Shown here in pieces: positions 16,896-25,639 of a stretch of 64,000 bases of DNA. Under the pieces are notes generated by a model, which worked only from the letters and a program-made list of their open reading frames with translations, ran no database searches and was not told the DNA's origin. A program made the position numbers and the translations under genes. This DNA is from Rhodoblastus sp963828185 (GTDB taxonomy: Bacteria; Pseudomonadota; Alphaproteobacteria; Rhizobiales; Beijerinckiaceae): contig CAWHDV010000001.1 of the NCBI GenBank assembly GCA_963828185.1, positions 124,001 through 188,000 on the forward strand, read 5' to 3'. Numbering within the stretch: the stretch's first letter is position 1; the number at the start of each line of letters is the position of its first letter.

Positions 16896-18032
16896 TTAAA
16901 TATTCCACCGGTTCTCCGTGGCGGCCAACAAGCTCTGGAGATGACGAACTTCATCGTGGAACTGCAAATCCAGCAGCGCGTGACCATCCAGGGGCGGCGC
17001 GGCGGGCTTATTCTGCTCAGCGGCCCGCCTTGGTTGCAGCCAGCCTGTCTTGCCAAGCTCCAGCGCCCGGGCCATGCCGAGCAACGTCCTTGTCGTGGCG
17101 CGCTCGTCACAAGCCGGCGGCGAGCGGACGGGCTGGGCGGCGCCGACCCGTCGCCGCAAGCCGGTCATCAAATCAAGCGTGCTGACGCACAGCCGCAGGC
17201 TGCGCTGGATTTCTTCCATGGTTTGCGCGTCGATATGCGTTTCCTTGGCGACCCAGGGCAGCAGCGACCGAAGCTTGACCAGCAGCGCGCCTTGCGCCGC
17301 CATCGCCTGCAAATCCTTGTCGCCGGAGACGCCGCCGTTGGCGAGGCCGGCGTGCAGCGCGGCGCATCCGCGCAAGGCCTGGGCGAGCTGGTATCGCCAT
17401 GACCACGTCGCATAGAGCGGAATCGCGAAGGAGAACAGCAACGCGATGACGATGCCGATCAAAATGTTGACTGTCCGCCAGAGGCCGACGTCGAGCGAAT
17501 TGTCGCCGTTGCCGCCGACGATGATGATCGTCACCGCCGACAACAGCGCGATGTACCCGGCTTTGCCGATGGCGTAATAGGCGCAAATTCCGCACGCCGC
17601 CGCGATCAGCAGAAAAGTGACCGGCGCAAGGCCGAAGGTCGATTGCTGCGCGATGAGGGCCAGGCCCGCGGCCGCGCCGATCAGCGTGCCCCAGCCGCGC
17701 TCAATGGCTTTGCGACGAATATTGCCCTGGTGTTGCAGCCCGCCGATGACGATCAGCACCGTGATCGTCGCCCATTCGCCATGCGGGAGGCCGGCTACGG
17801 TCGTCAGCAGGATCGCCGCCAGCACGGCGAATGCGACCCGCGTCGCGTGGATGAGCCGCGCGTGCTGGTAGCGATAGCGAGGGCTGAAGACTTGTTGAAG
17901 CGCGGTGCGAGGCATTTTTTTGGACCGGCTTTGGCTCGGCGGCCCGCCAGCAGTGACACGGCGACTTTCCGCGGTCAATGAACGCCAAAGACATCGCCGC
18001 CGGCCGCGCCGGGGCGTCAGCAAATCGCTCAT
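16896..18032 (-). CDS. FUSC-family inner membrane protein
   Basis: The 378-residue frame begins with a basic stretch. An internal ATG at 17915 (MPRTALQQVFSPRYRYQHARL) would give 339 residues and may be the real start; neither has a clear ribosome site. It has about six membrane helices in two blocks (residues 65-200), with the FUSC-type loop GGLQHQGNIRRKAIERGWGT, then a helical cytoplasmic domain. FUSC/YccS/AaeB-like proteins include exporters of aromatic acids. This is a half-length member, and its substrate cannot be told from sequence. It is antisense to and between the two aconitase genes. Confidence 0.75.
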   Translation of the reverse strand: MSDLLTPRRGRRRCLWRSLTAESRRVTAGGPPSQSRSKKMPRTALQQVFSPRYRYQHARLIHATRVAFAVLAAILLTTVAGLPHGEWATITVLIVIGGLQHQGNIRRKAIERGWGTLIGAAAGLALIAQQSTFGLAPVTFLLIAAACGICAYYAIGKAGYIALLSAVTIIIVGGNGDNSLDVGLWRTVNILIGIVIALLFSFAIPLYATWSWRYQLAQALRGCAALHAGLANGGVSGDKDLQAMAAQGALLVKLRSLLPWVAKETHIDAQTMEEIQRSLRLCVSTLDLMTGLRRRVGAAQPVRSPPACDERATTRTLLGMARALELGKTGWLQPRRAAEQNKPAAPPLDGHALLDLQFHDEVRHLQSLLAATENRWNI

Positions 18033-18150
18033 ATCAGCCGGAACGCTAATTGACGCGATGGGCCATGCTGTCGTCTAAGCATCTTGAATTTTTTCGAGGC
18101 GGGCCAAAAGCCTCGCCATGTCCGCCATCTCGCACAGGAAGAGTCTTTTC

Positions 18151-20742
18151 ATGTCGATGCTTGACGCCTACCGCGCCCATGTCACTGAGCGCGCCGCCCT
18201 CGGAATCCCGGCCCTGCCGCTCTCGGCCAAGCAGACCGAGGAGCTCGTCGCCCTGCTGCGCGCTCCGCCCAAGGGCGAGGAGGCTTATCTTGTCGATCTG
18301 CTGACCCATCGCGTGCCGGCCGGCGTCGACGACGCCGCCCGCATCAAGGCGGGATTTTTGGACGGCGTGGCCTCGAGCCACGAGACGAACGCGCTGGTTT
18401 CGCGAAAACTCGCCACCGAGCTGCTCGCCACCATGCTCGGCGGCTTCAACATCAAGCCGCTGATCGACCTGCTGCCCGACGCCGAAGTCGGCGCGGTGGC
18501 CGCCGAGGGCCTGAAGAAGACCCTGCTGATGTTCGACTATTTCCACGACGTGAAAGCCTTGGCCGACAAGGGCGACGCCAACGCCAAGGGCGTGATCCAG
18601 TCATGGGCCGACGCCGAATGGTTCACCTCCCGGCCGGAAGTCCCGGCGTCCCTCACCCTCACCGTGTTCAAGGTGTCCGGCGAGACCAACACCGACGACC
18701 TCTCGCCCGCGCCCGACGCCTCGACCCGTCCCGACATTCCGCTGCACGCGCTGGCCATGCTGAAGAACGCGCGCCCCGGCATCGAGCCGGACGAAGTTTC
18801 CGCGCGAGGTCCGGTCAAACAACTTGCGGCGCTGATCGCCAAGGGGCATCCCGTCGCCTATGTCGGCGATGTCGTGGGCACCGGCTCCTCGCGCAAGTCC
18901 GCCACCAATTCGGTGCTGTGGTTCACCGGCCAGGACATTCCCTTCGTCCCCAACAAGCGATTCGGCGGCGTCTGCCTCGGCACGAAGATCGCGCCGATCT
19001 TCTACAACACCATGGAAGACGCCGGCGCGCTGCCGATCGAGCTCGACGTCAACCAGATGGAAATGGGCGACGTCGTCGAGCTGCGTCCCTATGACGGCAA
19101 GGCGCTGAAGAACGGCGCGGTGATCGCGGAATTCAAGGTCAAGTCCGATGTGATCTTCGACGAAGTGCGCGCCGGCGGCCGCATTCCCTTGATCATCGGC
19201 CGCGGCCTCACCGCCAAGGCGCGCGAGGCGCTCGGCCTGCCGGTCTCCACCCTGTTCCGCCTGCCCGCCGTGCCGAAGGATTCCGGCAAGGGCTTCACCC
19301 TGGCGCAGAAGATGGTCGGCCGCGCCTGCCACCTTCCCGAGGGCAAGGGCGTGCGTCCGGGGACCTATTGCGAACCGAAAATGACCACGGTCGGTTCGCA
19401 GGACACCACGGGACCGATGACCCGCGACGAGCTGAAGGATCTCGCCTGCCTCGGCTTCTCGGCCGATCTTGTCATGCAGTCCTTCTGCCATACCGCCGCC
19501 TATCCCAAGCTGGTTGACGTCAAGACCCACCGCGAATTGCCGACCTTCATCTCCAATCGCGGCGGCGTGGCCCTGCGTCCGGGCGACGGCGTCATCCACT
19601 CCTGGCTCAACCGCCTGCTGCTGCCCGACACGGTCGGCACCGGCGGCGACAGCCACACCCGCTTCCCCGTCGGCATTTCCTTCCCGGCGGGCTCCGGGCT
19701 TGTCGCGTTTGCGGCGGCGACCGGCGTCATGCCGCTCGACATGCCCGAATCCGTGCTCGTCCGCTTCAAGGGCGAGATGCAGCCGGGCATCACATTGCGC
19801 GACCTCGTCAACGCCATCCCCTATGCGGCGATCAAGGACGGTTCGCTCACCATCGAGAAAAAGGGCAAGAAGAACGTCTTCAACGGCCGAATCCTTGAAA
19901 TCGAGGGCCTGCCGAACCTCAAGGTCGAACAGGCGTTCGAACTCTCCGACGCCTCGGCCGAGCGTTCGGCGGCAGGCTGCGCGGTGCGCCTGAACAAGGA
20001 GCCGATCATCGAATACATGACCTCGAACATCACGCTGATGAAGTGGATGATCGCGGAAGGCTATCAGGATCGCCGTACGCTGGAGCGCCGCATTGAGGCC
20101 ATGCAGGCCTGGATCGCCAAGCCGGAGCTGCTCCAGCCCGACGCCGACGCCGAATATGCGGCCGTGTTCGAGATCGATCTTGCGGAGATCAAGGAGCCGT
20201 TGCTCGCCTGCCCGAACGATCCGGACGACGTGAAACCGCTGTCGGAAGTCGCCGGCGTCACGATCGACGAGGTGTTCATCGGCTCCTGCATGACCAACAT
20301 CGGCCATTTCCGCGCCGCCGGAAAGATCTTGGCGGGCAAGTCGGACATTCCGACCCGCCTGTGGATCGCGCCGCCGACCAAGATGGACGCCCATATCCTG
20401 ACCGAGGAAGGCTATTACGCCACGCTCGGCAAGTCGGGCGCCCGCATGGAAATGCCGGGCTGTTCGCTGTGCATGGGCAACCAGGCGCAGGTGCGAAAAG
20501 GCTCGACGGCGCTGTCGACCTCGACCCGCAACTTCCCCAACCGTCTCGGCCTCGACACCAAGGTCTATCTGTCCTCGGCGGAACTGGCCGCTGTCGCCGC
20601 CCTGCTCGGCAAGATCCCGACTTTCGAGGAATATATGGAAGCGGTCGGCAGCCTGAAGGGCAAGACGGACGAGGTCTATCGCTACATGAATTTCGACCAG
20701 ATTGCGGAATTCGTGGAAATCGCCGAGAGCGTGACCGCGTGA
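18151..20742 (+). CDS. acnB: Aconitate hydratase B / 2-methylisocitrate dehydratase
   Basis: AcnB-type aconitase of 863 residues with the N-terminal HEAT-like domain (LDAYRAHVTERAALGIPALP) placed before the swivel domain, unlike AcnA. Motifs include GETNTDDLSPAPDA, GDVVGTGSSRKSATNSVLWF and the cluster cysteines in VFIGSCMTNIGH and MPGCSLCMGNQA. The ATG at 18151 has GGAAGAG 8 bases upstream and was preferred to the ATG at 18118. In E. coli AcnB is the main TCA-cycle enzyme and also acts on 2-methyl-cis-aconitate. It ends at a strong shared terminator. Confidence 0.96.
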   Translation: MSMLDAYRAHVTERAALGIPALPLSAKQTEELVALLRAPPKGEEAYLVDLLTHRVPAGVDDAARIKAGFLDGVASSHETNALVSRKLATELLATMLGGFNIKPLIDLLPDAEVGAVAAEGLKKTLLMFDYFHDVKALADKGDANAKGVIQSWADAEWFTSRPEVPASLTLTVFKVSGETNTDDLSPAPDASTRPDIPLHALAMLKNARPGIEPDEVSARGPVKQLAALIAKGHPVAYVGDVVGTGSSRKSATNSVLWFTGQDIPFVPNKRFGGVCLGTKIAPIFYNTMEDAGALPIELDVNQMEMGDVVELRPYDGKALKNGAVIAEFKVKSDVIFDEVRAGGRIPLIIGRGLTAKAREALGLPVSTLFRLPAVPKDSGKGFTLAQKMVGRACHLPEGKGVRPGTYCEPKMTTVGSQDTTGPMTRDELKDLACLGFSADLVMQSFCHTAAYPKLVDVKTHRELPTFISNRGGVALRPGDGVIHSWLNRLLLPDTVGTGGDSHTRFPVGISFPAGSGLVAFAAATGVMPLDMPESVLVRFKGEMQPGITLRDLVNAIPYAAIKDGSLTIEKKGKKNVFNGRILEIEGLPNLKVEQAFELSDASAERSAAGCAVRLNKEPIIEYMTSNITLMKWMIAEGYQDRRTLERRIEAMQAWIAKPELLQPDADAEYAAVFEIDLAEIKEPLLACPNDPDDVKPLSEVAGVTIDEVFIGSCMTNIGHFRAAGKILAGKSDIPTRLWIAPPTKMDAHILTEEGYYATLGKSGARMEMPGCSLCMGNQAQVRKGSTALSTSTRNFPNRLGLDTKVYLSSAELAAVAALLGKIPTFEEYMEAVGSLKGKTDEVYRYMNFDQIAEFVEIAESVTA

Positions 20743-20772
20743 GCTGAACAGGCTTGCATGATTGCTTGATTC

Positions 20773-20807
20773 AAATTGGCCCGCCGGCGACCCCGGCGGG
20801 CCAATTT
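20773..20807. terminator. Bidirectional terminator between acnB and ispZ
   Basis: A perfect 15-bp stem, AAATTGGCCCGCCGG against its complement, with loop CGACC. A/T runs at both feet let it act for acnB on the plus strand and ispZ on the minus strand. Confidence 0.9.
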
Positions 20808-20816
20808 GCGATGCGG

Positions 20817-21464
20817 TCAGAAATGCTGCTCTTCCGCTTCCGGCTTGATCTCGTGCTTCAAGATCAGCGGCGTCTGGGCCAGCGCAAAGATCACCGTCAG
20901 CGGCATGACGCCAAAACTTTTGAACGCCGCCCAGAAATCCCAGCTTTGCGTCAGCCGCACAAATTCGTTGAGCCCCGCCAGGACGAAGAAAAACAGGCCC
21001 CAGCGCAGCGTCAGCTTGCGCCAGCCCTGCTCATCGAGATGCATCACGCTGTCGAGCGCCACCGGCAGCAGCAGCTTGTCCATCGCCAGCCCCCCCAGCA
21101 AGGCCGCGCCAAAAAGGCAGTTCACGATGGTCGGCTTGAGCTGGATGAAGGTCTTGTCCTGGAAGACAAAGGTCAACGCGCCGAAGAACAGCACGGCGAC
21201 CGCCGTGACCACCGGCATGATCGGCAGATGTTTCGTCAGCGCCCACGAGGCGATGAGCGCCGCGACGACGGCGACCATCAGCACTGCCGTCGCGGTCAGC
21301 ATGGTGATCTTTTCGGGCGGCAGGTTTGCCGGCAAGACGCCGCCGACCAGCCATTGAAACAGCTTCGGCTTGGAGTTGGCGAGGAAGAACAGGACCAAAG
21401 GTCCCATTTCCAGCACCAGTTTCAGCAGCGGATTGACTTTTTTGCGTTCGGCGGCCGAGGTCAT
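20817..21464 (-). CDS. ispZ: Inner membrane-spanning protein YciB / septation protein A
   Basis: This 215-residue protein has five to six membrane helices and the YciB/IspZ hallmarks: the N-terminal LEMGPLVLFFLAN and the central LKPTIVNCLFGAALLGG and LNEFVRLTQSWDFWAAFKSFGV. YciB-type proteins affect septation and envelope integrity. The ATG at 21464 overlaps the ftsY stop (TGATG) with AGGAAATT ahead, so it is coupled to ftsY; a TTG codon just upstream is not needed. Confidence 0.93.
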   Translation of the reverse strand: MTSAAERKKVNPLLKLVLEMGPLVLFFLANSKPKLFQWLVGGVLPANLPPEKITMLTATAVLMVAVVAALIASWALTKHLPIMPVVTAVAVLFFGALTFVFQDKTFIQLKPTIVNCLFGAALLGGLAMDKLLLPVALDSVMHLDEQGWRKLTLRWGLFFFVLAGLNEFVRLTQSWDFWAAFKSFGVMPLTVIFALAQTPLILKHEIKPEAEEQHF

Positions 21465-22642
21465 CAAATTTCCTGTGCGTCGTTCTCGCCGTCGAAGCCG
21501 GCGATGGCGCGGGCGAAATCGCGCGCGGTGAAGGGTTCGAGATCGTCGGCCTGCTCGCCGACGCCGATGAAATGCACGGGCAGGCCGAATTTCTCGGCTA
21601 TGGCGACCAGAATGCCGCCGCGCGCCGTGCCGTCGAGCTTGGTCATCGCCAACCCCGTCACGCCGGCGACGCGGCCAAAAATTTCGACCTGGCTCAAGGC
21701 GTTCTGGCCGACGGTGGCGTCGAGCACCAGAAGCACCGCATGCGGCGCGTCCGGATCGACCTTTTTCATCACCCGGACGATCTTTTCGAGTTCCGCCATC
21801 AGCTCGGTCCGGTTTTGCAATCGGCCCGCCGTGTCCATCAGGAGAATGTCGGCTCCCTGCTCCCGCGCCGCCTTGACGGCGTCGAACGCCAGACCCGCCG
21901 CGTCGGCGCCCGGTTCGCGCGCGATCACCGGCACATTCATGCGCTCGCCCCAGATGCGGAGCTGTTCAATGGCGGCGGCCCTGAAAGTGTCGCCGGCGGC
22001 GAGCATCAGGCTCTTGCCTTCGGCCGAGAATTTCGCGGCGAGCTTGCCGATGGTCGTGGTCTTGCCGGAGCCGTTGACCCCGACCACCAGAATGACGAAG
22101 GGCTTTTTCGCGCCGTCCACTTCCAGCGGCTTGGCCACCGGCGTCAGGACGCGCTCGATCTCCTCGGCCATGATGGAGCGCACTTCCTCGGGCGCGATCT
22201 GCTTGTCGTAGCGGCCCTTGCCGACCAGCGCGGCGATGCGCGAGGCGGCGGTCACCCCGAGATCGGCGCGCACCAGCACGTCCTCGAGATCCTCCAGCAT
22301 GTCGGCCGAAAGTTTTCTCTTGGTGAAAATGTCGGCGACGCCCTGGGCGATGGAGGAGGAGGAGCGCGCCAGCCCCTGCCGCAGCCGCGCCCACCAGCTT
22401 TTTCGCGGCGCCGGCGACTGCTCGACGGGGGCGGGCGGCTCGGCCGGCGTCGGAGTCTCGATCACCGGAGCCGGAGGAGGTTCGGGAAGCGGCGCCTCCG
22501 CGACGGGCGGCGGGGCCGGCTGCGCCTCTTCGGGCAAAACGTCCGGGTTCTGCTCCCAGAATTCCTCTTCGGCGTGGCGGAGCTTGAACAGCCGGCCCAG
22601 AAATCCGGTCTGCTCCGCCTTGTCTTTCGATCCTGCGCTCAT
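21464..22642 (-). CDS. ftsY: Signal recognition particle receptor FtsY
   Basis: FtsY is the SRP receptor GTPase that docks ribosome-SRP complexes at the inner membrane. The 392-residue protein has a Pro/Ala/Glu-rich N-terminal region (residues about 30-105), then the N domain and the G domain with G1 GVNGSGKTTTIGKLA, DTFRAAAIEQL, G3 DTAGR and G4 TKLDGTARGG. The frame is open far upstream, but the ATG at 22642 has GAAGGG ahead and marks the normal start. It forms a two-gene operon with ispZ and is divergent from the pseudouridine synthase. Confidence 0.96.
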   Translation of the reverse strand: MSAGSKDKAEQTGFLGRLFKLRHAEEEFWEQNPDVLPEEAQPAPPPVAEAPLPEPPPAPVIETPTPAEPPAPVEQSPAPRKSWWARLRQGLARSSSSIAQGVADIFTKRKLSADMLEDLEDVLVRADLGVTAASRIAALVGKGRYDKQIAPEEVRSIMAEEIERVLTPVAKPLEVDGAKKPFVILVVGVNGSGKTTTIGKLAAKFSAEGKSLMLAAGDTFRAAAIEQLRIWGERMNVPVIAREPGADAAGLAFDAVKAAREQGADILLMDTAGRLQNRTELMAELEKIVRVMKKVDPDAPHAVLLVLDATVGQNALSQVEIFGRVAGVTGLAMTKLDGTARGGILVAIAEKFGLPVHFIGVGEQADDLEPFTARDFARAIAGFDGENDAQEI

Positions 22643-22735
22643 GCGAGCCCTTCTCATAGCCTCGGCTTTTTGCGATAAGCGGGCCATGCCGCTCGTCGCC
22701 CAAAATTCGTTCCGCCCTTCGATAGCCTGTCCCGC

Positions 22736-23509
22736 ATGACCCCGGAAGAGATTCTTTCGCGCCTGCTCTATCGTGATGGTCTGATGCTGGTCCTCGACAA
22801 GCCCGCCGGCATCGCCGTTCATCGCGGTCCCAAGGGCGGCGAGAGCTTTGAGGATTTCTTTCATCACCTGCGCTTCGGCCTGCCGCGCGACCCGGCGCTG
22901 GCGCATCGGCTCGACAAGGACACGTCAGGCTGCCTCGTGCTTGGCCGCCATCGCAAGGCGCTGGAAAAGCTGGCGCTGCTGTTCAAGCAGGGCAAGATCG
23001 ACAAGACCTACTGGGCCGTGGTCGAAGGGGGACCGGTCGACGAGGAAGGCTTGATCGACCTGCCGCTCGGCCGGCTCGACGCCACGCGCGGCTGGTGGAT
23101 GAAGGTCGATCCCAAGGGGCAGCCGTCGCAGACGCGCTGGCGCGTGCTGGGCCGGGGGCGGGACAGCGCGGGCCGGGAGATTTGCTGGCTCGCCCTGAAA
23201 CCCTTGACCGGGCGGACGCACCAGTTGCGCGTCCATTGCGCGGCGCTGGATTTTCCCATCCTCGGCGATCCCATCTATGGCTCCGGCCGCGCGCCTGACG
23301 AACGCCTGCAATTGCATGCGCGGGCGATCACGATTCCGCTGTCGCGGAACAGGCCGGCCGTCGAGGACGAAGCCTGCATTCCGCCACACATGCGAGAAAA
23401 CCTGAGCCTCTGCGGCTGGACCGAGGCGCTCGACGAGGCGGTCGTCGCGGAGCGGCGGCGGCGCGAGGAAGCGCAATTGCAGGCCGCGGCCGAGGCGAAA
23501 GTCGAATAG
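22736..23509 (+). CDS. RluA-family RNA pseudouridine synthase
   Basis: Converts uridine to pseudouridine in rRNA or tRNA. The 257-residue protein lacks an S4 domain and has the RluA motifs: LVLDKPAGIAVHRG (motif I), AHRLDKDTSGCLVLGR (motif II, catalytic Asp, about residue 63) and LKPLTGRTHQLRVHCAALDFPILGDPIYG (motif III spread over about 30 residues). The target position cannot be assigned from sequence; short RluA/RluC/TruC-like forms all fit. The C-terminal tail is Glu/Ala-rich. It is divergent from ftsY and 84 bp before asd. Confidence 0.9.
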   Translation: MTPEEILSRLLYRDGLMLVLDKPAGIAVHRGPKGGESFEDFFHHLRFGLPRDPALAHRLDKDTSGCLVLGRHRKALEKLALLFKQGKIDKTYWAVVEGGPVDEEGLIDLPLGRLDATRGWWMKVDPKGQPSQTRWRVLGRGRDSAGREICWLALKPLTGRTHQLRVHCAALDFPILGDPIYGSGRAPDERLQLHARAITIPLSRNRPAVEDEACIPPHMRENLSLCGWTEALDEAVVAERRRREEAQLQAAAEAKVE

Positions 23510-23593
23510 GGCCAGGAGATGCGGCGCCGAAGGCGCATTGCCCTGAGCGCAAGCTTGCTGTAGGCATTCGGCCTCAAAATTTTGGAGAGCAGC

Positions 23594-24628
23594 ATGGGTT
23601 ACAAGGTCGCTGTCGTCGGCGCCACGGGCAATGTGGGCCGCGAAATGCTGGATATTCTTGCCGAACGCCAGTTTCCGGCGGACGAGGTGGTCGCACTCGC
23701 CTCTTCGCGCTCGATCGGCACGGAAGTGTCCTATGGCGACAAGATCCTCAAATGCCGGCATCTCGACACGTTCGATTTCTCCGACTGCGACATCGCCCTG
23801 ATGTCGGCGGGCGGCGACATCTCCAAGGAATGGTCGCCGCGCATCGCCGCGAAGAATTGCGTGGTGATCGATAATTCCTCGGCCTGGCGTTATGATTCCG
23901 ACGTGCCGCTGGTGGTGCCGGAAGTCAACGCCGACGCGCTCAACGGCTTTGGCCGGAAGAACATCATCGCCAATCCGAACTGCTCGACCGCCCAGCTCGT
24001 AGTGGCGCTGAAGCCGTTGCACGACGCTTTCGGCATCAAGCGCGTCGTCGTCTCGACCTATCAATCGGTGTCGGGCGCCGGCAAGGAGGGCATGGACGAG
24101 CTGTTCGCCCAGACCCGCGCGGTGTTCGTGTCCGACCAGGTCGAAAGCAAGAAATTCCCCAAGCGCATCGCCTTCAATCTCATCCCGCATATCGACGTCT
24201 TCATGGAAGACGGCTTTACCAAGGAAGAATGGAAGATGATGGCCGAGACCAAGAAAATTCTCGACCCCAAGATCAAGCTGACCGCGACCTGCGTGCGCGT
24301 GCCGGTGTTCATTTCGCATTCGGAAAGCGTCAACGTCGAATTCGAAAAGCCTGTCACGGCGGATGAAGCGCGGAAAATCCTGCGCGAGGCGCCCGGCGTG
24401 CTGGTGATCGACAAGCATGAGGCCGGCGGCTACATCACCCCGCACGAGGCGGCGGGCGAGGACGCCACTTATATTTCGCGCATCCGCGAAGACGCGACGG
24501 TGGAAAACGGCCTGGCTTTCTGGTGCGTCGCCGACAATTTGCGCAAGGGCGCGGCGTTGAACGCGGTGCAGATCGCTGAGGCGCTGATCAATCGCAAGCT
24601 CCTGACGCCGAAACAGAAGGCGGCGTGA
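23594..24628 (+). CDS. asd: Aspartate-semialdehyde dehydrogenase
   Basis: Reduces aspartyl phosphate to the semialdehyde on the way to lysine, diaminopimelate, methionine and threonine. The 344-residue protein starts MGYKVAVVGATGNVG (NADP-binding) and has the catalytic Cys in NPNCSTAQL near residue 133 and a conserved His in VFISHSESVN near 245. The ATG at 23594 follows GGAGAGCAGC; an in-frame TTG at 23582 lies within that ribosome site and is rejected. It ends at a strong terminator. Confidence 0.96.
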   Translation: MGYKVAVVGATGNVGREMLDILAERQFPADEVVALASSRSIGTEVSYGDKILKCRHLDTFDFSDCDIALMSAGGDISKEWSPRIAAKNCVVIDNSSAWRYDSDVPLVVPEVNADALNGFGRKNIIANPNCSTAQLVVALKPLHDAFGIKRVVVSTYQSVSGAGKEGMDELFAQTRAVFVSDQVESKKFPKRIAFNLIPHIDVFMEDGFTKEEWKMMAETKKILDPKIKLTATCVRVPVFISHSESVNVEFEKPVTADEARKILREAPGVLVIDKHEAGGYITPHEAAGEDATYISRIREDATVENGLAFWCVADNLRKGAALNAVQIAEALINRKLLTPKQKAA

Positions 24629-24653
24629 GCGCAAATCAAAGCAAAGCAAAACG

Positions 24654-24681
24654 ACGCCGGGACGAGTTCCCGGCGTTTTTG
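24654..24681. terminator. Terminator between asd and the carbonic anhydrase gene
   Basis: A 9-bp stem, ACGCCGGGA against TCCCGGCGT with loop CGAGT, has TTTTTG on the plus side and AAAACG on the other, so it can serve both convergent genes. Confidence 0.88.
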
Positions 24682-24704
24682 TTTCGGGATTGCGCAACCA
24701 CGTT

Positions 24705-25400
24705 TCAAAAGCGCGGATGTTTGCCGAGCGCGTCCCTGTGCGCCTGCGTCGAAACCTGGCGGAAATCGCCGTCGGGATCGTCGAGCGCCAGCAATTCGCC
24801 GGTCGCCACGCCGAAATAGGCGCCGTGCAGGGAGAGCCAGCCGCGCGCCTCGAGCGTCTGAATATAGGGGAATGAGCGCAGGTTCTTCAGGCTCCGCTTG
24901 ATGGATTCGAGCGCCAGCCGCTCGGTCCAGTCCTTCAGCGGCTCACTTGGCGCGCCCAGCCTTTCCGCCGCGGGAGCGAGCAGCTTGATCCAGCGACCGA
25001 TGAAATCGCCCGGCGCCAGCGGGCGCACATAGGGATCGTTCTGCAATTCGGTATAGGCCTTGACGCCGCCGCACTGGGCGTGGCCCATGACGACGACATG
25101 CTTGACCTTCAGGCCCATGACGGCGAATTCGATCGCCGCCGAGGTGCCGTGATAATCGTCGTTGGGCTGATAGGGCGGCACGAGGTTGGCGACATTGCGC
25201 AGCACGAACATCTCGCCCGGTCCGGCGTCGAAGATCAATTCCGGCGAAACGCGGGAATCGCAGCAGCCGATCAGCAGGATTTCGGGATTCTGGCCTTTTA
25301 CGGCCAGTTCCTCGAATCTTTCGCGCTCGCGGCCGAAACGTCCTCCAAGGAAGTTCTCGTAACCCTCGGCAAGCCGTTTCGGAAAACTTGTATCGCTCAT
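24705..25400 (-). CDS. Beta-class carbonic anhydrase
   Basis: Zinc enzyme that interconverts CO2 and bicarbonate. It has 231 residues. Zinc ligands and the catalytic dyad are in GCCDSRVSP (Cys46, Asp48-Arg50) and in VVMGHAQCGG (His and Cys near residues 105-108). The frame is open upstream, but the ATG at 25400 (MSDTSFPKRLAEGYENF) is the normal start. It may supply CO2 or bicarbonate for carboxylations, including the RuBisCO encoded about 26 kb away, though the two are not linked in an operon. Confidence 0.94.
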   Translation of the reverse strand: MSDTSFPKRLAEGYENFLGGRFGRERERFEELAVKGQNPEILLIGCCDSRVSPELIFDAGPGEMFVLRNVANLVPPYQPNDDYHGTSAAIEFAVMGLKVKHVVVMGHAQCGGVKAYTELQNDPYVRPLAPGDFIGRWIKLLAPAAERLGAPSEPLKDWTERLALESIKRSLKNLRSFPYIQTLEARGWLSLHGAYFGVATGELLALDDPDGDFRQVSTQAHRDALGKHPRF

Positions 25401-25639
25401 CTGATCAATATTCCCCGGGGCGTTCCGTGCCGGCTTCGGCCGCCCGACCGGAGCGCGTCGCCCTCTCCCGGAACCCGGCCCCCTTTTGCCGCAACGCGGC
25501 ACAATGAGCAATCCGTTCGTTCGGATCGCCGCCTCGCGAAAATTGGCGTTTGCCAAAAATTAAAATGACAATGGCGTGAAACCCGCGAAGACATTATGGT
25601 GCCGCGCAATAAAGCAAAGAACCAGAAACCGGAGACGAC

